From the NCBI RefSeq assembly GCF_002305855.1, contig NZ_CP022163.1, positions 4,588,292 to 4,652,291 on the forward strand: a stretch of DNA of 64,000 nucleotides, read 5' to 3'. The translations under genes were made by a program, and so were the position numbers. This DNA comes from Melittangium boletus DSM 14713 (GTDB lineage Bacteria; Myxococcota; Myxococcia; Myxococcales; Myxococcaceae). The notes beneath the pieces are model-generated. The model worked only from the letters and a program-made list of their open reading frames with translations. It was not told the origin of the DNA and ran no database searches. Shown piece after piece: positions 10,825 to 20,407 of the stretch. The number at the start of each line of letters is the position of its first letter. Position 1 is the stretch's first letter.

Positions 10825-12543
10825 TCACGCCGCGCTCGCCACGAGCACGGCGGCCAGACCCACCAGACTCTCCCCGGCGATGAGCCCCGAGGCGAGGGGC
10901 ACGGTGAGGGCCTGGGCGGCGTCTGGCTTCACGCGGGCGAGAAGCGCGGCGGCCATCGAGCCGAGGAACAGGGACACGGAGAAGGACGCGGGCAGGGCGA
11001 ACGCGAGCCCGAGCGCGATGGGGGAGGGGAGGAACCGCTGGACGCGAGGGGAGGCCCACCGCTCCAGCAGGACGAGTCCCACGCCGAGCACGAGGCCCCC
11101 CAGCACGCCCCAGCGAGCCGCCTCGGACAGGTGTCCCAGTCCCGAGGAGAGGGCGCGGGCCATGGCGGCCACGAAGTAGCCGCTGGGGGCGGGGAAGCGC
11201 TCCTCGGAGAGCGCGGAGCCGTCGGGCACGAGCAGGTAGAAGACGGGGACGATGAGGGCCGAGCCCACGACGCACCCGCAGAGCTGGGCGAGGAAGGTCT
11301 GCCGCGAGGGGACGCCGAGCAGGGAGCCCGCCTTCACGTCGGTGAGCAGGTCCGCGCTGGAGGCGGCGACGTTGCCCGCGAGGCTCGCGGCCATGGCGTT
11401 GGGCAGGGCCTGTCCCGGCAGCAGCGCGCCGAAGACGAGCTGCGCCACATGGCCGAGGGCCCCATAGGGCGTCACATCCGTCTCGCCCGTGGCCCGGCAC
11501 GCCACGGCCGCGAGCGCGAAGGACAGGAGCACGCCCAGCAGGCCGAGGAAGAAGGGGACCTCGAAGGCGACCGAGCCCACCGCCGCGAGCGCGAGGGACA
11601 GCAGCGTCACGCCGATCCGGAACCACGAGATGGGCACGTCGCGCGGATCAGCCGCCTCGCCCTGGCGTGAGGAGCGCAGTCCTCCGAAGGCGCGGCGCAC
11701 GAGTCCCGGTTGGATGGCCAGATGGGTGAGGGAAGCGCTCGTCGCCAGGGCGGCCCCGGGCCACAGACTCCACTCGAGGATGCCGAGGTAGCCCGTCTCG
11801 GGCAGCAATCCGTGCGAGTGCAGCCACGGAGCGAGCACACCAAAGCAGATTCCCGCGCCGAGCAGCATGGAGGCGCCGATGCGGGGCCCCACGATGGCGC
11901 CGGTGCCCAGCGGCAGCAGGGTCAGGTCCAGGGCGAAGGTGAGCTGGGCGAGCGGCACGCCGAGCACCGCGCCGGGCATGGCGAGCGCGGCGGGCACCCA
12001 GGCGAACCCATCGCGAGCGAGTGCCAGGAGGCCCGCGCCGGCCGCGCCCAGGCCGAGTGCCCGGGCGCCGCGCCTGCCCTCGTCATCCCCGGCATGGAAG
12101 GAGCGGGCGATGGACGCCGCGGCGATGCCCGAGGGAAAGGGCAGGGGGTCCTGGCGGAGGAAGGCGCGTTGCAGGGGCAGGGCGATGAAGACCCCGAGCG
12201 CCGAGCTGAAGAGGGTCCACAGCAGGAGCGCCCAGAGAGGAGGGTGATGGCCGGACAGCAGGAGGTAGCCCACGCTGGCGTTGATGATCGTCCCGCCGGT
12301 GGAGTAGCCGGCGGCGGAGGCCACGGACTGCATGGCGCTCGTCTCGGGCAGGCTGAGCGCGGGCCCGAAGAGCGAGGGGCTCAGCCGCAGGAGGGCGCGT
12401 TGGGTGCCGAGCCCCACGACACAGGCGATGAGGGCGGCGGGGAAGCCCAGCCCCGTCTTCAACCCCACGTACAGGTTGGACAGGCACATGAGCGCGCCGA
12501 GCACGCTGCCCAGTCCAATCGCGCGGGGAGTGAGGGCCGACAT
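10825..12543 (-). CDS. OPT-family oligopeptide/metal transporter
   Basis: 572 residues made of about 14-16 hydrophobic segments, typical of the oligopeptide transporter (OPT) superfamily of inner-membrane symporters for peptides or metal chelates. It begins GLGSVLGALMCLSNLYVGLK, the usual OPT start, and carries the conserved G-S-TGGTIINA and TAxVAGN-like segment (AASLAGNVAASSADLLTDVK). The open frame goes on upstream into the HD gene, but the ATG at 12543 opens directly on the first membrane helix. It lies 14 bases downstream of the HD hydrolase gene, in the same direction. Confidence 0.88.
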   Translation of the reverse strand: MSALTPRAIGLGSVLGALMCLSNLYVGLKTGLGFPAALIACVVGLGTQRALLRLSPSLFGPALSLPETSAMQSVASAAGYSTGGTIINASVGYLLLSGHHPPLWALLLWTLFSSALGVFIALPLQRAFLRQDPLPFPSGIAAASIARSFHAGDDEGRRGARALGLGAAGAGLLALARDGFAWVPAALAMPGAVLGVPLAQLTFALDLTLLPLGTGAIVGPRIGASMLLGAGICFGVLAPWLHSHGLLPETGYLGILEWSLWPGAALATSASLTHLAIQPGLVRRAFGGLRSSRQGEAADPRDVPISWFRIGVTLLSLALAAVGSVAFEVPFFLGLLGVLLSFALAAVACRATGETDVTPYGALGHVAQLVFGALLPGQALPNAMAASLAGNVAASSADLLTDVKAGSLLGVPSRQTFLAQLCGCVVGSALIVPVFYLLVPDGSALSEERFPAPSGYFVAAMARALSSGLGHLSEAARWGVLGGLVLGVGLVLLERWASPRVQRFLPSPIALGLAFALPASFSVSLFLGSMAAALLARVKPDAAQALTVPLASGLIAGESLVGLAAVLVASAA

Positions 12544-12557
12544 GCGCCAGACCCTAC

Positions 12558-13157
12558 TCAATCCCCGGGCCTCAGCGTCTCCAACTCGGCGAGCAGGGCC
12601 TTGAGCTCGGGCGTCTCCAGGGCCCGGTGCACGGAGGTGAAGAACTGGGAGAGGTCCCCCGCGCCCTGGTGTTCGTAGACGGTGGCCTGCAAGCCCATCT
12701 CCAGCCGGTCCACCTGGCGCACGAGCCGCGCCTCGAAGGACGTCCCCTGCTCGTACTCCTCCCACAGCGCGAGGTAGTCGGGCCCGCGTGGCAGCCGGGA
12801 GAAGAGGTGCTCCACCGCCTCGCGCTCGCGCCGCAGCTTCTCCTCGCGGCTCACGCCGTCATGGGGGGTGATGTCCCCGGCGCGCGCCTCGCCCACGTCA
12901 TGCAGGAGCGCCATGCGCACGAGCTTGGTGGCATCCGCCTCGGGGAAATAGCCATCGGCGAGGAACAGGCACAGCAGCGCCACGAAGAAGGAATGCTCGG
13001 CCACGCTCTCGCAGGTGTCGCGGGGGATGCCCACGCGCAACCAGCCCTGGCGGAAGAGGTGCTTGAGCTGATGCAGCTCGAAGTAGGCCTCGAGCAGGGG
13101 TGAGGGGTGACGGCCCTGGAGGATCGCGGGGGGGAAGGGCGGGGCCTTGGTGTGCAT
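12558..13157 (-). CDS. HD-domain hydrolase (YfbR/HDDC2-like 5'-nucleotidase)
   Basis: 199 residues. It has the layout of the HD_3 family that includes 5'-deoxynucleotidases YfbR and HDDC2: LKHLFRQGW near the start, the metal-binding His in ESVAEHSF, and HDVGEARAGDITP with the HD pair, then a late Asp in RQVDRLEM. A role in dephosphorylating nucleoside monophosphates is expected from the family. The open frame extends upstream, but that part overlaps the divergent gene; MHTKAPPFPP at 13157 is the natural start. Confidence 0.85.
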   Translation of the reverse strand: MHTKAPPFPPAILQGRHPSPLLEAYFELHQLKHLFRQGWLRVGIPRDTCESVAEHSFFVALLCLFLADGYFPEADATKLVRMALLHDVGEARAGDITPHDGVSREEKLRREREAVEHLFSRLPRGPDYLALWEEYEQGTSFEARLVRQVDRLEMGLQATVYEHQGAGDLSQFFTSVHRALETPELKALLAELETLRPGD

Positions 13158-13221
13158 GGGCCACGAGGGTAGCCGAGTGGAGGATAAAACTTCCGGGGGG
13201 ATGGGTCGTTCAGGGGGACAC

Positions 13222-14073
13222 ATGCCGCCCGCCACCTGGCTCCCTCGGGACCCCCGCCTTCTCCAGATCGCCTTCCTCTCCACCTTCCTGATGCTGGGCG
13301 TGGGGTGGCTCGGGTTCGACGTGCCCCCGTGGCAGCCGCCGCTCATCGCGCTCACGGCCTGCGCGACCCAGTGGGCGATGACGCGGTGGATGCGGACGCC
13401 CCCGGCGGGGTACCTCTCTCCGATCATCACCTCGCTGGGCCTGTCGCTGCTGCTGCGCACGGATGCCTTCTGGGTGGGACCGTTCGCCGCGGCGGTGGCC
13501 ATCTCGAGCAAGTTCCTCCTGCGCGCGCGGGGCAAGCACCTCTTCAACCCCACCAATCTGGGCCTCGTGGTGGCCATGCTGCTCACCCAGCACGCGTGGT
13601 GCTCGCCGAGTCAGTGGGGCCACGGCGCGGCGCAGTGGGGGTGGTTCGCGGCGTTCGGCTTGGCGGTGGCGCACCGCTCGTTCCGCTCGGACGTGAGCCT
13701 CGCCTTCCTGGGCGCGTGGGTGTTGCTCAAGGCCGCGCGCGTCTTCTACCTGGGGGCGCCGTGGACGAGCCTGCAACACCAGTTGTCCGCCGGAGGGCTC
13801 ATCCTCTTCACCTTCTTCATGATCTCCGACCCGAAGACGACGCCGGACCATCGCGCGGGCCGCGTGCTCTTCGCGGTGGCGGTGGCGGGATTGGCCTTCT
13901 TCTTGTTGCACGGGCTGTGGTGGCAGAACGCGCTCGTGTGGTCTCTCGCTCTGCTCTCCCCCTTCACTCCCCTCATCGACCGACTCCTGCCCGCGAACCG
14001 TTTCCAGTGGCCCTCGGGTGGGGCTTCTCCAAGGACAGACGCATGCGCTTCCCCCTCCTCGCAACCGGCCTGA
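13222..14073 (+). CDS. RnfD/NqrB-like integral membrane protein
   Basis: 283 residues with about nine hydrophobic segments. The segments SPIITSLGLSLLLR and FNPTNLGLV match the RnfD/NqrB family of electron-transport complex subunits; the flavin-linked Thr motif of genuine RnfD is not obvious, and no other rnf genes are near, so a stand-alone relative is more likely than a working Rnf subunit. AGGGGG precedes the ATG by eight bases; an in-frame ATG at 13201 is an alternative. Its 3' end overlaps the DUF2330 gene by 31 bases. Confidence 0.7.
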   Translation: MPPATWLPRDPRLLQIAFLSTFLMLGVGWLGFDVPPWQPPLIALTACATQWAMTRWMRTPPAGYLSPIITSLGLSLLLRTDAFWVGPFAAAVAISSKFLLRARGKHLFNPTNLGLVVAMLLTQHAWCSPSQWGHGAAQWGWFAAFGLAVAHRSFRSDVSLAFLGAWVLLKAARVFYLGAPWTSLQHQLSAGGLILFTFFMISDPKTTPDHRAGRVLFAVAVAGLAFFLLHGLWWQNALVWSLALLSPFTPLIDRLLPANRFQWPSGGASPRTDACASPSSQPA

Positions 14074-15392
14074 TGGCCGCCCTGGTGAACCTCGCCGCGC
14101 CCGCCGCCGAGGCGTTCTGTGGCTTCTACGTGGGCAAGGCGGACACGAGCCTCTTCAACGATGCCTCGCAGGTGGTGCTCGTGCGGGACGGAGAGCGCAC
14201 GGTGGTGACCATGTCCAACGACTACAAGGGCGAGTTGACGGACTTCGCCCTGGTGGTGCCGGTGCCGGTGGTGCTCAAGCGCGAGCAGATCCACGTGGGA
14301 GAGCGCCGGCACATCGAGCGGTTGGATGCCTACTCCGCGCCGCGGCTGGTGGAGTACTTCGATAGGGACCCCTGTGCTCCGGTCCAGATGGAGAAGCGGA
14401 TGAGCGCCATGGGAGCCGCGCCGGGTGCCAAGGGGGGCGGAGGCGGTTCGATGGACAAGAGCCTGGGCGTGACGGTGGAGGCCCAGTACACGGTGGGGGA
14501 GTACGACATCCTCATCCTGTCGGCGACGGAGTCGGAGGGACTGGAGACGTGGCTGCGGGAGAGTGGTTACAAGATTCCGCCCAAGGCCTCCAAGGCGCTG
14601 GCGCCCTACATCAAGCAGGACATGAAGTTCTTCGTGGCGAAGGTGAACCTGAAGGAGCAGAAGGCCACGGGCTTCTCGTACCTGCGGCCGTTGCAGATGG
14701 CGTACGAGTCGAAGAAGTTCATGTTGCCCATCCGCCTGGGCATGGCGAACGCGCGAGGGCCGCAGGACCTGGTCATCTACGCGCTGACGCGCCAGGGGCG
14801 GGTGGAGTCCTCGAACTACCGCACGGTGAAGGTGCCCAGCGACATGGACGTGCCCGTGTACGTGAAGGAGGAGTTCAACCAGTTCTATCCCGCGTTGTTC
14901 AGCAAGGCGCACGAGAAGGCGGAGAAGCGCGCGCTGTTGACCGAGTATGTCTGGGACATGGGGTGGTGCGACCCGTGCGCGGCGGATCCCCTCTCCAACG
15001 AGGAGTTGAGGGCGTTGGGCGTGTACTGGGTGAACGAGGGTGATGGGGTGCGGGGGGCGATGGGCGGCGTGCCGGTGACGCTCACGCGCCTGCACGCGCG
15101 CTACGACGGCGAGCACTTTCCCGAGGACCTGGTGTTCCAGGTGACGAATGACAAGCAGAACTTCCAGGCGCGGTATGTGCTGCGCCACGCCTTCAAGGGC
15201 GAGATGAAGTGCGACGAGGGCAAGGAGTACCTGCTCCAGTTGGACAAGCGTCACCGGAAGGAGGCGGAGACGCTGGCGGAGCTCACGGGGTGGAGCCTGG
15301 GCACCATCACGAAGAAGATGGGAGCGGATGCGCCCGGAAAGAAGCCCGCCAAGGACCAGGAGGGCTCCTGGTACCAGAAGCTCTGGAAGTGA
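14043..15392 (+). CDS. DUF2330-domain exported protein
   Basis: 449 residues. A signal peptide ([20 protein letters not shown], cleaved after AEA) precedes [10 protein letters not shown] and a long domain with LVVPVPVVL, matching DUF2330, a family of envelope proteins with no known function that is common in myxobacteria. A Gly-rich linker sits near residue 130. The start overlaps the end of the membrane-protein gene and has AAGGA nine bases upstream, so the two are probably cotranscribed and coupled. Confidence 0.85.
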   Translation: MRFPLLATGLMAALVNLAAPAAEAFCGFYVGKADTSLFNDASQVVLVRDGERTVVTMSNDYKGELTDFALVVPVPVVLKREQIHVGERRHIERLDAYSAPRLVEYFDRDPCAPVQMEKRMSAMGAAPGAKGGGGGSMDKSLGVTVEAQYTVGEYDILILSATESEGLETWLRESGYKIPPKASKALAPYIKQDMKFFVAKVNLKEQKATGFSYLRPLQMAYESKKFMLPIRLGMANARGPQDLVIYALTRQGRVESSNYRTVKVPSDMDVPVYVKEEFNQFYPALFSKAHEKAEKRALLTEYVWDMGWCDPCAADPLSNEELRALGVYWVNEGDGVRGAMGGVPVTLTRLHARYDGEHFPEDLVFQVTNDKQNFQARYVLRHAFKGEMKCDEGKEYLLQLDKRHRKEAETLAELTGWSLGTITKKMGADAPGKKPAKDQEGSWYQKLWK

Positions 15393-15525
15393 GCGCCGGC
15401 CGCGCGCTGTTCCGATCACGTTCGCCTGGGGAGCCAGCCGGCGCGGAGAAAAGCTGAAACCGCGCCAGGGGGTCCTGCGTATCCAGGGAGAGCGCCCGTG
15501 CCGGGCGCACGGAGTCTCCGAGCCC

Positions 15526-16689
15526 ATGTCATCCATTCCCATTGCTCTTCTCCCCGTCCGCCGCGCTGCGCACCCGGCGGCGCGTTGGTTGTTGCCCGTG
15601 GCAGTGGTCCTGCTCGTGGTGTCGAGCGGGTGTACCGAGGCGCGTGGTGCCCCGCCTGGCACGACGTCCACCCGTGCCGGGACGTCTGCCTCCGCGCAGG
15701 TGACGGATTCCCGGCGGTACACGAAGCCCTCGGACGAGGAGCTCCGGCGCACCTTGTCTCCCATGGCCTACGAGGTGACACAAAAGGAGGTCACCGAGCC
15801 GCCCTTCCGCAATGCCTTCTGGAACCACCATGAAGAGGGCCTGTACGTCGACGTGGCCAGCGGCGAGCCGCTCTTCTCCTCGCGCGACAAGTTCGACTCC
15901 GGCACGGGCTGGCCCAGCTTCACCCGCCCGGTGGAGGGCCGCCGCGTGGTGGAGAAGCGGGACGTGAGCCTGGGCATGACGCGCGTGGAGGTGCGCTCGA
16001 AGGAGGGCGACTCGCACCTGGGCCATCTCTTCGATGATGGGCCGGAACCCACGGGCCTGCGCTACTGCATCAACTCCGCGTCGCTGCGCTTCATCCCCGT
16101 CGACGAGCTGGCCGCGAAGGGCTACGGGGCCTGGCTGCCTGCCTTCGGACGCGCGGCACCGGCTCCGGAGCGGAACGTGGACCTCAAGGCGGCCGTGACG
16201 GAGACGGCGTACCTGGCCGGAGGGTGCTTCTGGGGCATGGAGGATCTGCTGCGCGAGATTCCGGGCGTCCTGGAGACGGAGGTCGGCTACACGGGCGGGG
16301 CGAAGACGTTCTCCCACCCCACCTATGACGACGTGCACACGGGGAAGACGGGGCACGCGGAGGCCGTGCGCGTCGTCTTCAACCCGAAGCTGCTGACGTA
16401 CGAGACGCTGCTGGAGAAGTGGTTCTTCCGCATGCACGATCCGACGACGCTCAACCGCCAGGGCAACGACGTGGGCACGCAGTACCGCTCCGCCATCTTC
16501 TACCTCTCGGAGGAGCAGCGCCGGGTGGCCGAGGCGGTGAAGGCCCGGGTCGATGCGTCGGGCAAGTGGTCCCGCCCCGTTGTCACCGCGATCACCGCCG
16601 CGGGCGCGTTCACCCCCGCGGAGGCGTACCATCAGGATTACCTGGTGAGGAACCCCGACGGGTACACCTGCCACTACCTGCGGGACTGA
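15526..16689 (+). CDS. msrAB: Lipoprotein methionine sulfoxide reductase, MsrB-MsrA fusion
   Basis: 387 residues with a lipobox (VVSSGC-T near residue 33), so the enzyme is probably anchored in the envelope and repairs oxidised periplasmic proteins. The MsrB domain comes first (about 75-205; [10 protein letters not shown], catalytic Cys in RYCINSASL); the CxxC pairs that bind zinc in many MsrB proteins are absent. The MsrA domain follows (about 225-385; catalytic Cys in [20 protein letters not shown]). The B-then-A order is the less common one. The ATG at 15526 is the only one giving a signal peptide. Confidence 0.92.
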   Translation: MSSIPIALLPVRRAAHPAARWLLPVAVVLLVVSSGCTEARGAPPGTTSTRAGTSASAQVTDSRRYTKPSDEELRRTLSPMAYEVTQKEVTEPPFRNAFWNHHEEGLYVDVASGEPLFSSRDKFDSGTGWPSFTRPVEGRRVVEKRDVSLGMTRVEVRSKEGDSHLGHLFDDGPEPTGLRYCINSASLRFIPVDELAAKGYGAWLPAFGRAAPAPERNVDLKAAVTETAYLAGGCFWGMEDLLREIPGVLETEVGYTGGAKTFSHPTYDDVHTGKTGHAEAVRVVFNPKLLTYETLLEKWFFRMHDPTTLNRQGNDVGTQYRSAIFYLSEEQRRVAEAVKARVDASGKWSRPVVTAITAAGAFTPAEAYHQDYLVRNPDGYTCHYLRD

Positions 16690-16806
16690 GCGCGAAGCCC
16701 CCTCGGGAACTCCCAGAACGGGCGGTCAGCCGGTAGTCGGCTTGCCTGGGGTGGGACGGCTCGCCGAGTGGAGCATGAGGCTCCATTTTCCTCGCAGGAG
16801 GCTTCC

Positions 16807-17058
16807 ATGGCCACGTGCGAGGTTTGCGGTAACGAGTACAGCATGGCGTTTCAGGTCATCACCGCGGGTGCCACCCACACCTTTGACTGTTTCGAGTGTG
16901 CCGCCCACAAGTTGGCGCCCGTCTGTGAACACTGTGGATGCAAGGTGCTGGGGCATGGCGTCGAGGCCAGCGGCAGCTTCTATTGCTGCGCCCATTGTGC
17001 CCAGGCTGAAGGAGTCCGAGGCATCGTCGACAACGCGGAGCACGCCCCGGCGTCCTGA
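16807..17058 (+). CDS. Cys-rich small zinc-binding (metallothionein-like) protein
   Basis: 83 residues with 12 cysteines: CEVCGN at the start, FDCFECAAH, CEHCGCKVLGHG in the middle and CCAHCAQ near the end. The spacing of CxxC pairs, together with several His residues, suggests two or more zinc sites. Similar small proteins are annotated as prokaryotic metallothioneins. AGGAGG stands seven bases before the ATG. It is a single gene after msrAB; a role in metal storage is inference only. Confidence 0.8.
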   Translation: MATCEVCGNEYSMAFQVITAGATHTFDCFECAAHKLAPVCEHCGCKVLGHGVEASGSFYCCAHCAQAEGVRGIVDNAEHAPAS

Positions 17059-17251
17059 GCGCGCCGCCCCTCGTCCCGTAGGACCCGAGGGACGGCGATG
17101 CAGACCCGATGGTGCCTGGGGCTTCCTGGGCTCCGAAGAATTCAGCCGAGGTGTGAATGAGGGTTTTCTATCGCCTTGTTCACGGATTCGATTCACGCCA
17201 CCGCTCCCGGATTCAGGGCCCCTGTTTTATCTGGGACCTTTGGCGTGGCCG

Positions 17252-17596
17252 CTATTGCACATGGAATTGCTCGCTGATTTCGTCCCCGTCCTCGTTGACC
17301 TGCGCATAGTCGAAACGGGAGGCAATCTTTCGCGCATTGCACAGTTGTAGCAAGCGCTGCAACAACGCCTTGGCCTGCGCGAGTGTCCCGGACAAGCTTC
17401 CTTCCAGGAGGAAGAGGGGCTCGGCCATCGCGCTGTGACAGTAGAAATAGATATGCTCGTCCTCGTAGACGATCTCGTCGCCACTGAGCTTGACCTTGAG
17501 CTTCAGCTTCTCCGCTTGGACCCACTCCGTCATCAGGTTGGAGACGGTCTTGAAGTCACCAGAGTGGATGAGCCCCTGGAATGCGATTTTGATCAT
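17252..17596 (-). CDS. Small acidic protein, possible immunity partner
   Basis: 114 residues, no recognised family. It is mildly acidic with regular hydrophobic spacing, and its codon use is clearly lower in GC than the neighbours. Its ATG overlaps the TGA of the upstream frame (ATGA), so it is translationally coupled to it. The pair, a truncated upstream gene with a compact coupled downstream gene, resembles a toxin C-terminus with its immunity protein; that is inference from layout and base composition, not from a known domain. Confidence 0.6.
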   Translation of the reverse strand: MIKIAFQGLIHSGDFKTVSNLMTEWVQAEKLKLKVKLSGDEIVYEDEHIYFYCHSAMAEPLFLLEGSLSGTLAQAKALLQRLLQLCNARKIASRFDYAQVNEDGDEISEQFHVQ

Positions 17597-17987
17597 TTCA
17601 ATGCCTCACTACCGGTAGAGAGGGCCTTGGCCTCTCGCGAGCCCGTGAAGATCAAATCGTCGACGAATGAGTCGCTCAGGCCCAGTTCCTTGCCTCGCTT
17701 GGCAATCGCCTTCAACTCGGCTTCGCTGAAAATCAACTTGAACTTGTCGGCCTGGCGGGCGATCCGGCTCTTGAGGTGTTTGACGCGCTCCAGCAACAAC
17801 TTCGTCGCGGCCTCAAGGGCTTCGAGGGCGGGGTCCTTGGGTTTTCCGGGCGGGAGCGGGGGGCTGCTTCGAGGGGAATTGCTCGGGAGTCCGAGAAACG
17901 ACCCGCCTGATCCGCTGGTGGAGAGAAGCACCGAGTGGCCGGGCCTCACGTGTCCGCCGCAATTGCAGGGGCCGGCGCGGCGACTGT
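17593..17987 (-). pseudogene. 3' part of an unknown gene cut by a repeat element
   Basis: The frame is open further upstream, but the coding pattern stops at 17987, where a transposase-fragment repeat shared with 36983 begins. About 130 residues remain: a Cys/Gly-rich piece (PCNCGGHVRPGH), a Ser/Pro linker and a Lys-rich helical C-terminus that ends in ATGA overlap with the next gene. It looks like the C-terminal module of a larger, possibly toxin-like protein. No domain recognised. Confidence 0.5.
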
Positions 17988-18268
17988 TCCCGTGGTTCAA
18001 CTGGACGAAGAGCTGGAGCAAGAGGGGGGCGTGAGGACATGGCGGGAGCGCGGGGGCGCTTCGCCGAGCAATGGGCCGAGCCGGTGGAGTTGGAGGTGGC
18101 GCCCCTGCCGTGTTGGCGACGATTGGAGGAGCAGGAGCGGCGGCGTGCGGTGCGAGGACTGAGAGAGGAAGTGGAAGCCGAGGCTCGCGCACGGGACAAA
18201 CCCGTCCTGGGGGCGAACGCCGTGAGGGCCCAGCACCCGTATACCCGGCCCGAGCACCTCAAGCGCAG
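17988..18268 (+). mobile_element. RAYT/IS200-like transposase fragment (repeat copy 1)
   Basis: This stretch is closely similar to 36983-37217. Both encode AEQWAEPVELEVAPLPCWRR and a Lys/Arg-rich helix, then PEHLKR, which resembles the C-terminal part of REP-associated Y1 transposases. Copy 2 lacks about 45 bp near the end. In both places only the tail of the gene is left. The family call is inference; the repeat itself is seen directly. Confidence 0.6.
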
Positions 18269-18288
18269 CCCGCGGCTGGAAGGGTGTC

Positions 18289-18356
18289 CTGGAAGGGTGT
18301 CAGACGATTCGTAGGAGACGAGGTGTCGGAACAAGTCCTTTGACACCTTCCCCGGC
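18289..18356. repeat. REP-like palindromic repeat, copy 1
   Basis: About 68 bp, almost identical to 47836-47903. The ends are inverted: GGAAGGGTGTCA on the left and TGACACCTTCC on the right, so the unit can fold into an imperfect hairpin. It stands directly after the transposase fragment, as REP sequences do beside their transposases. A half copy (GGTGTCAAAGGACTCG) is at 36906. Confidence 0.7.
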
Positions 18357-18416
18357 CCGGAGGAGCGCCCGTGAGCGGGGCGAGGACGGACATGGCTCCG
18401 TCCCCGCCAGGAGTGC

Positions 18417-19991
18417 TCAGCGCGCGCGCCAGTGCCGGGGCGTCTTGCGCTCCCAGAAGTCGAGGGCGTCGGGCTCGGACGCGCGCGGCGGGGTGTGGCT
18501 CATGCCCTGGGCCCCGAGGCTCGCGGGGGTGGTGAGCAGGCCGCTCACCGCGTCCGCCGAGGCCACGTCCGTGACGACCGAGAGCTTGTGGAGGCTCGTG
18601 GCCAGGTCCACGCCGGGCGTCAGGTGGCTGGTGACGATGAAGACGTAGGTCTGGCCTGGCTGGAGGATGTCGGGAGGCAGCTGGAGCGAGGTGTCCGTCG
18701 TGGTGAGGTAGGCCTCGGTGAAGGCGCGGGTCCTGGTTCCTTCCACGGTCAGGCGGCTGATGAGGACCCGGTAGGCCGTGGGCGTGCCCAACTGGGGTGC
18801 CTCCCAGGCGATGCGCGGCGTGAGGGAGCCGAGCGTGGACGAGCGCTGGGCGTCGGTGCCGTCCACCGTCAGCCGCCGGGGGGGAGAGATGCGCACCGCG
18901 AAGGGGGCCTGGGTGGCCTCCGGCAACGGGCGCACGTCGTGCAGTCCTAGCTGGTACAGGTCGCCCGTGGTCGTTCCGGGCAGCTTCAGGTCGAGCATGA
19001 AGGACTGGATGAGGATGAGCACTTCACCCCAGGCGCTTGGGTGGGGATTGCCGTAGGTGAAGCTCAGTGGGCCGTCGGGGCCCGCCCGGCTGGAGAACGT
19101 GATCATCAAATCGCCCGCGTATCTGTACCAGGCGTCCTTGCCGCCTGGCATGGCCGAGAGGGTGAAGGAAGGGAGCGAGGTGGTGGCCCGCGGATGCACC
19201 TGGGTCCGGTAGGGCTCGAAGCCCGAGCGACGCCAGTCGATGGTCAGCGTCTTCGGGGGCAGTACTTGGAAGGTGCCCTCCAGGTGGGTGGGGTTCGCCG
19301 GGTCCATGCTGACGCTCTGGACGAAGAAGCGGTTGACCGCGTCGTACTCGAAGACGGCGTTGTCGCGCACCCCGGAGGCGGTGACGTACAGGACGTCACC
19401 CGCCGAGGCGTCCAGGAGCACGTTGTCCTGCCGGCCGTACTGGTTGTAGCTGACGGGGTGGCGTGACACCGAGGTCGCCCCCTGGGCAACGGACTCGGTG
19501 GCGTAGAGGTAGGCGCTCGTTCCGGCGTTGGTGCTGACGGCCTGCCAGCTCCGGAAGGTGTAGTCCTGGGGCTCGAGATTGGACAGGGAGACGATCATGG
19601 GCGGCTGCTCGCTGGCCGTGCGGAACTCTCGACGGCCCAGCGTGTAGGTATCCAGGTTCACGGTGCGCGCGTCCGTCACCAGGTACTCCCTGCCGAGCCG
19701 CAGCATGTACTTGCCCTTGGGTGCCTCGGGAATCTGGAAAGAGCCATCCTCGGACAGCACCACCTCCAGGGGCCGCGGGACTCCCTCCTCGAGCGCGAAG
19801 GCCTGGAGTCCCGGGGCGGGTGGGTTCTGGGGCACGGCGCTGTCCCCCGTGTCCGTGCGGTAGCGCGCCAGGAGGCTACCCCTCACCTGATTCGGAGGGC
19901 CCGGGTCCGTGATGGGCTCGGGTTTGGGATCACACCCCGCCAACACCAGGGAGGAGACGAGAAGAGTGCGCAGCGACGACTGGAACGACAC
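18417..19991 (-). CDS. Large lipoprotein with fibronectin-III-like C-terminus
   Basis: 524 residues. Signal peptide with lipobox LVLAGC-D (Cys about residue 20), a carboxypeptidase-regulatory-like beta domain early (EDGSFQIPEAPKGKYMLRL), a central beta-rich domain, and a C-terminal part (about 405-490; ITWEAPQLGTPTAYRVLI-type) that reads like a fibronectin type III module. A truncated gene of similar style lies at 26361-27185 (shared features: RRDNV followed by hydroxylated beta strands). Function unknown; outer-membrane or surface location expected. It is a single gene after a 3' repeat zone. Confidence 0.8.
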   Translation of the reverse strand: MSFQSSLRTLLVSSLVLAGCDPKPEPITDPGPPNQVRGSLLARYRTDTGDSAVPQNPPAPGLQAFALEEGVPRPLEVVLSEDGSFQIPEAPKGKYMLRLGREYLVTDARTVNLDTYTLGRREFRTASEQPPMIVSLSNLEPQDYTFRSWQAVSTNAGTSAYLYATESVAQGATSVSRHPVSYNQYGRQDNVLLDASAGDVLYVTASGVRDNAVFEYDAVNRFFVQSVSMDPANPTHLEGTFQVLPPKTLTIDWRRSGFEPYRTQVHPRATTSLPSFTLSAMPGGKDAWYRYAGDLMITFSSRAGPDGPLSFTYGNPHPSAWGEVLILIQSFMLDLKLPGTTTGDLYQLGLHDVRPLPEATQAPFAVRISPPRRLTVDGTDAQRSSTLGSLTPRIAWEAPQLGTPTAYRVLISRLTVEGTRTRAFTEAYLTTTDTSLQLPPDILQPGQTYVFIVTSHLTPGVDLATSLHKLSVVTDVASADAVSGLLTTPASLGAQGMSHTPPRASEPDALDFWERKTPRHWRAR

Positions 19992-20407
19992 GTGGATGGG
20001 CCCCCTGCTTCCGACACGATTCGAAAGCCGGGGGCCAAGCTACCATCCCTTTGGACGGCGTGGACTCAGCCCTTGAACTCCCACGCCTCCGAGGCCACGG
20101 ACTCGGACGTGAGGGGCAGGTGGGGGTGCTCGCCCACCAGGGCCGCGCTCACGCGTCTGCCTCGACGCTGGTGCCGCCTCGGCGTACGCCCTCTTGCCCG
20201 GTTTCGTGGTTTGTTCTTCCTCAGCGGCAACGGGCCGCACAAGACAAGCATCCTCAATGTCGTTGTCATGGATTGGTGCTGAATTGTCGACCCCCCAAGA
20301 CTCCTTCAACCTTGTCGTCTACGCGCCGACGCTCACTGGCCACGATGGGCGTCCACTCGCGGTCGTTCACGGCCTGGAGCACGCTTGAACCCAGCGGATG
20401 ACCGAAC
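19992..20407. other. Intergenic stretch with no clear gene
   Basis: About 416 bases between divergent genes. I see no convincing frame. A short minus-strand piece ending at 20066 (GEHPHLPLTSESVASEAWEF then stop) could be the tail of a lost gene. The promoters of both flanking genes must be here, but no clear -35/-10 or -24/-12 pair stands out. Confidence 0.4.

Noticed and set aside
17170..17200. GGATTCGATTC looking like a tRNA T-loop
   Set aside because: The flanking bases do not pair into a T-stem or acceptor stem.
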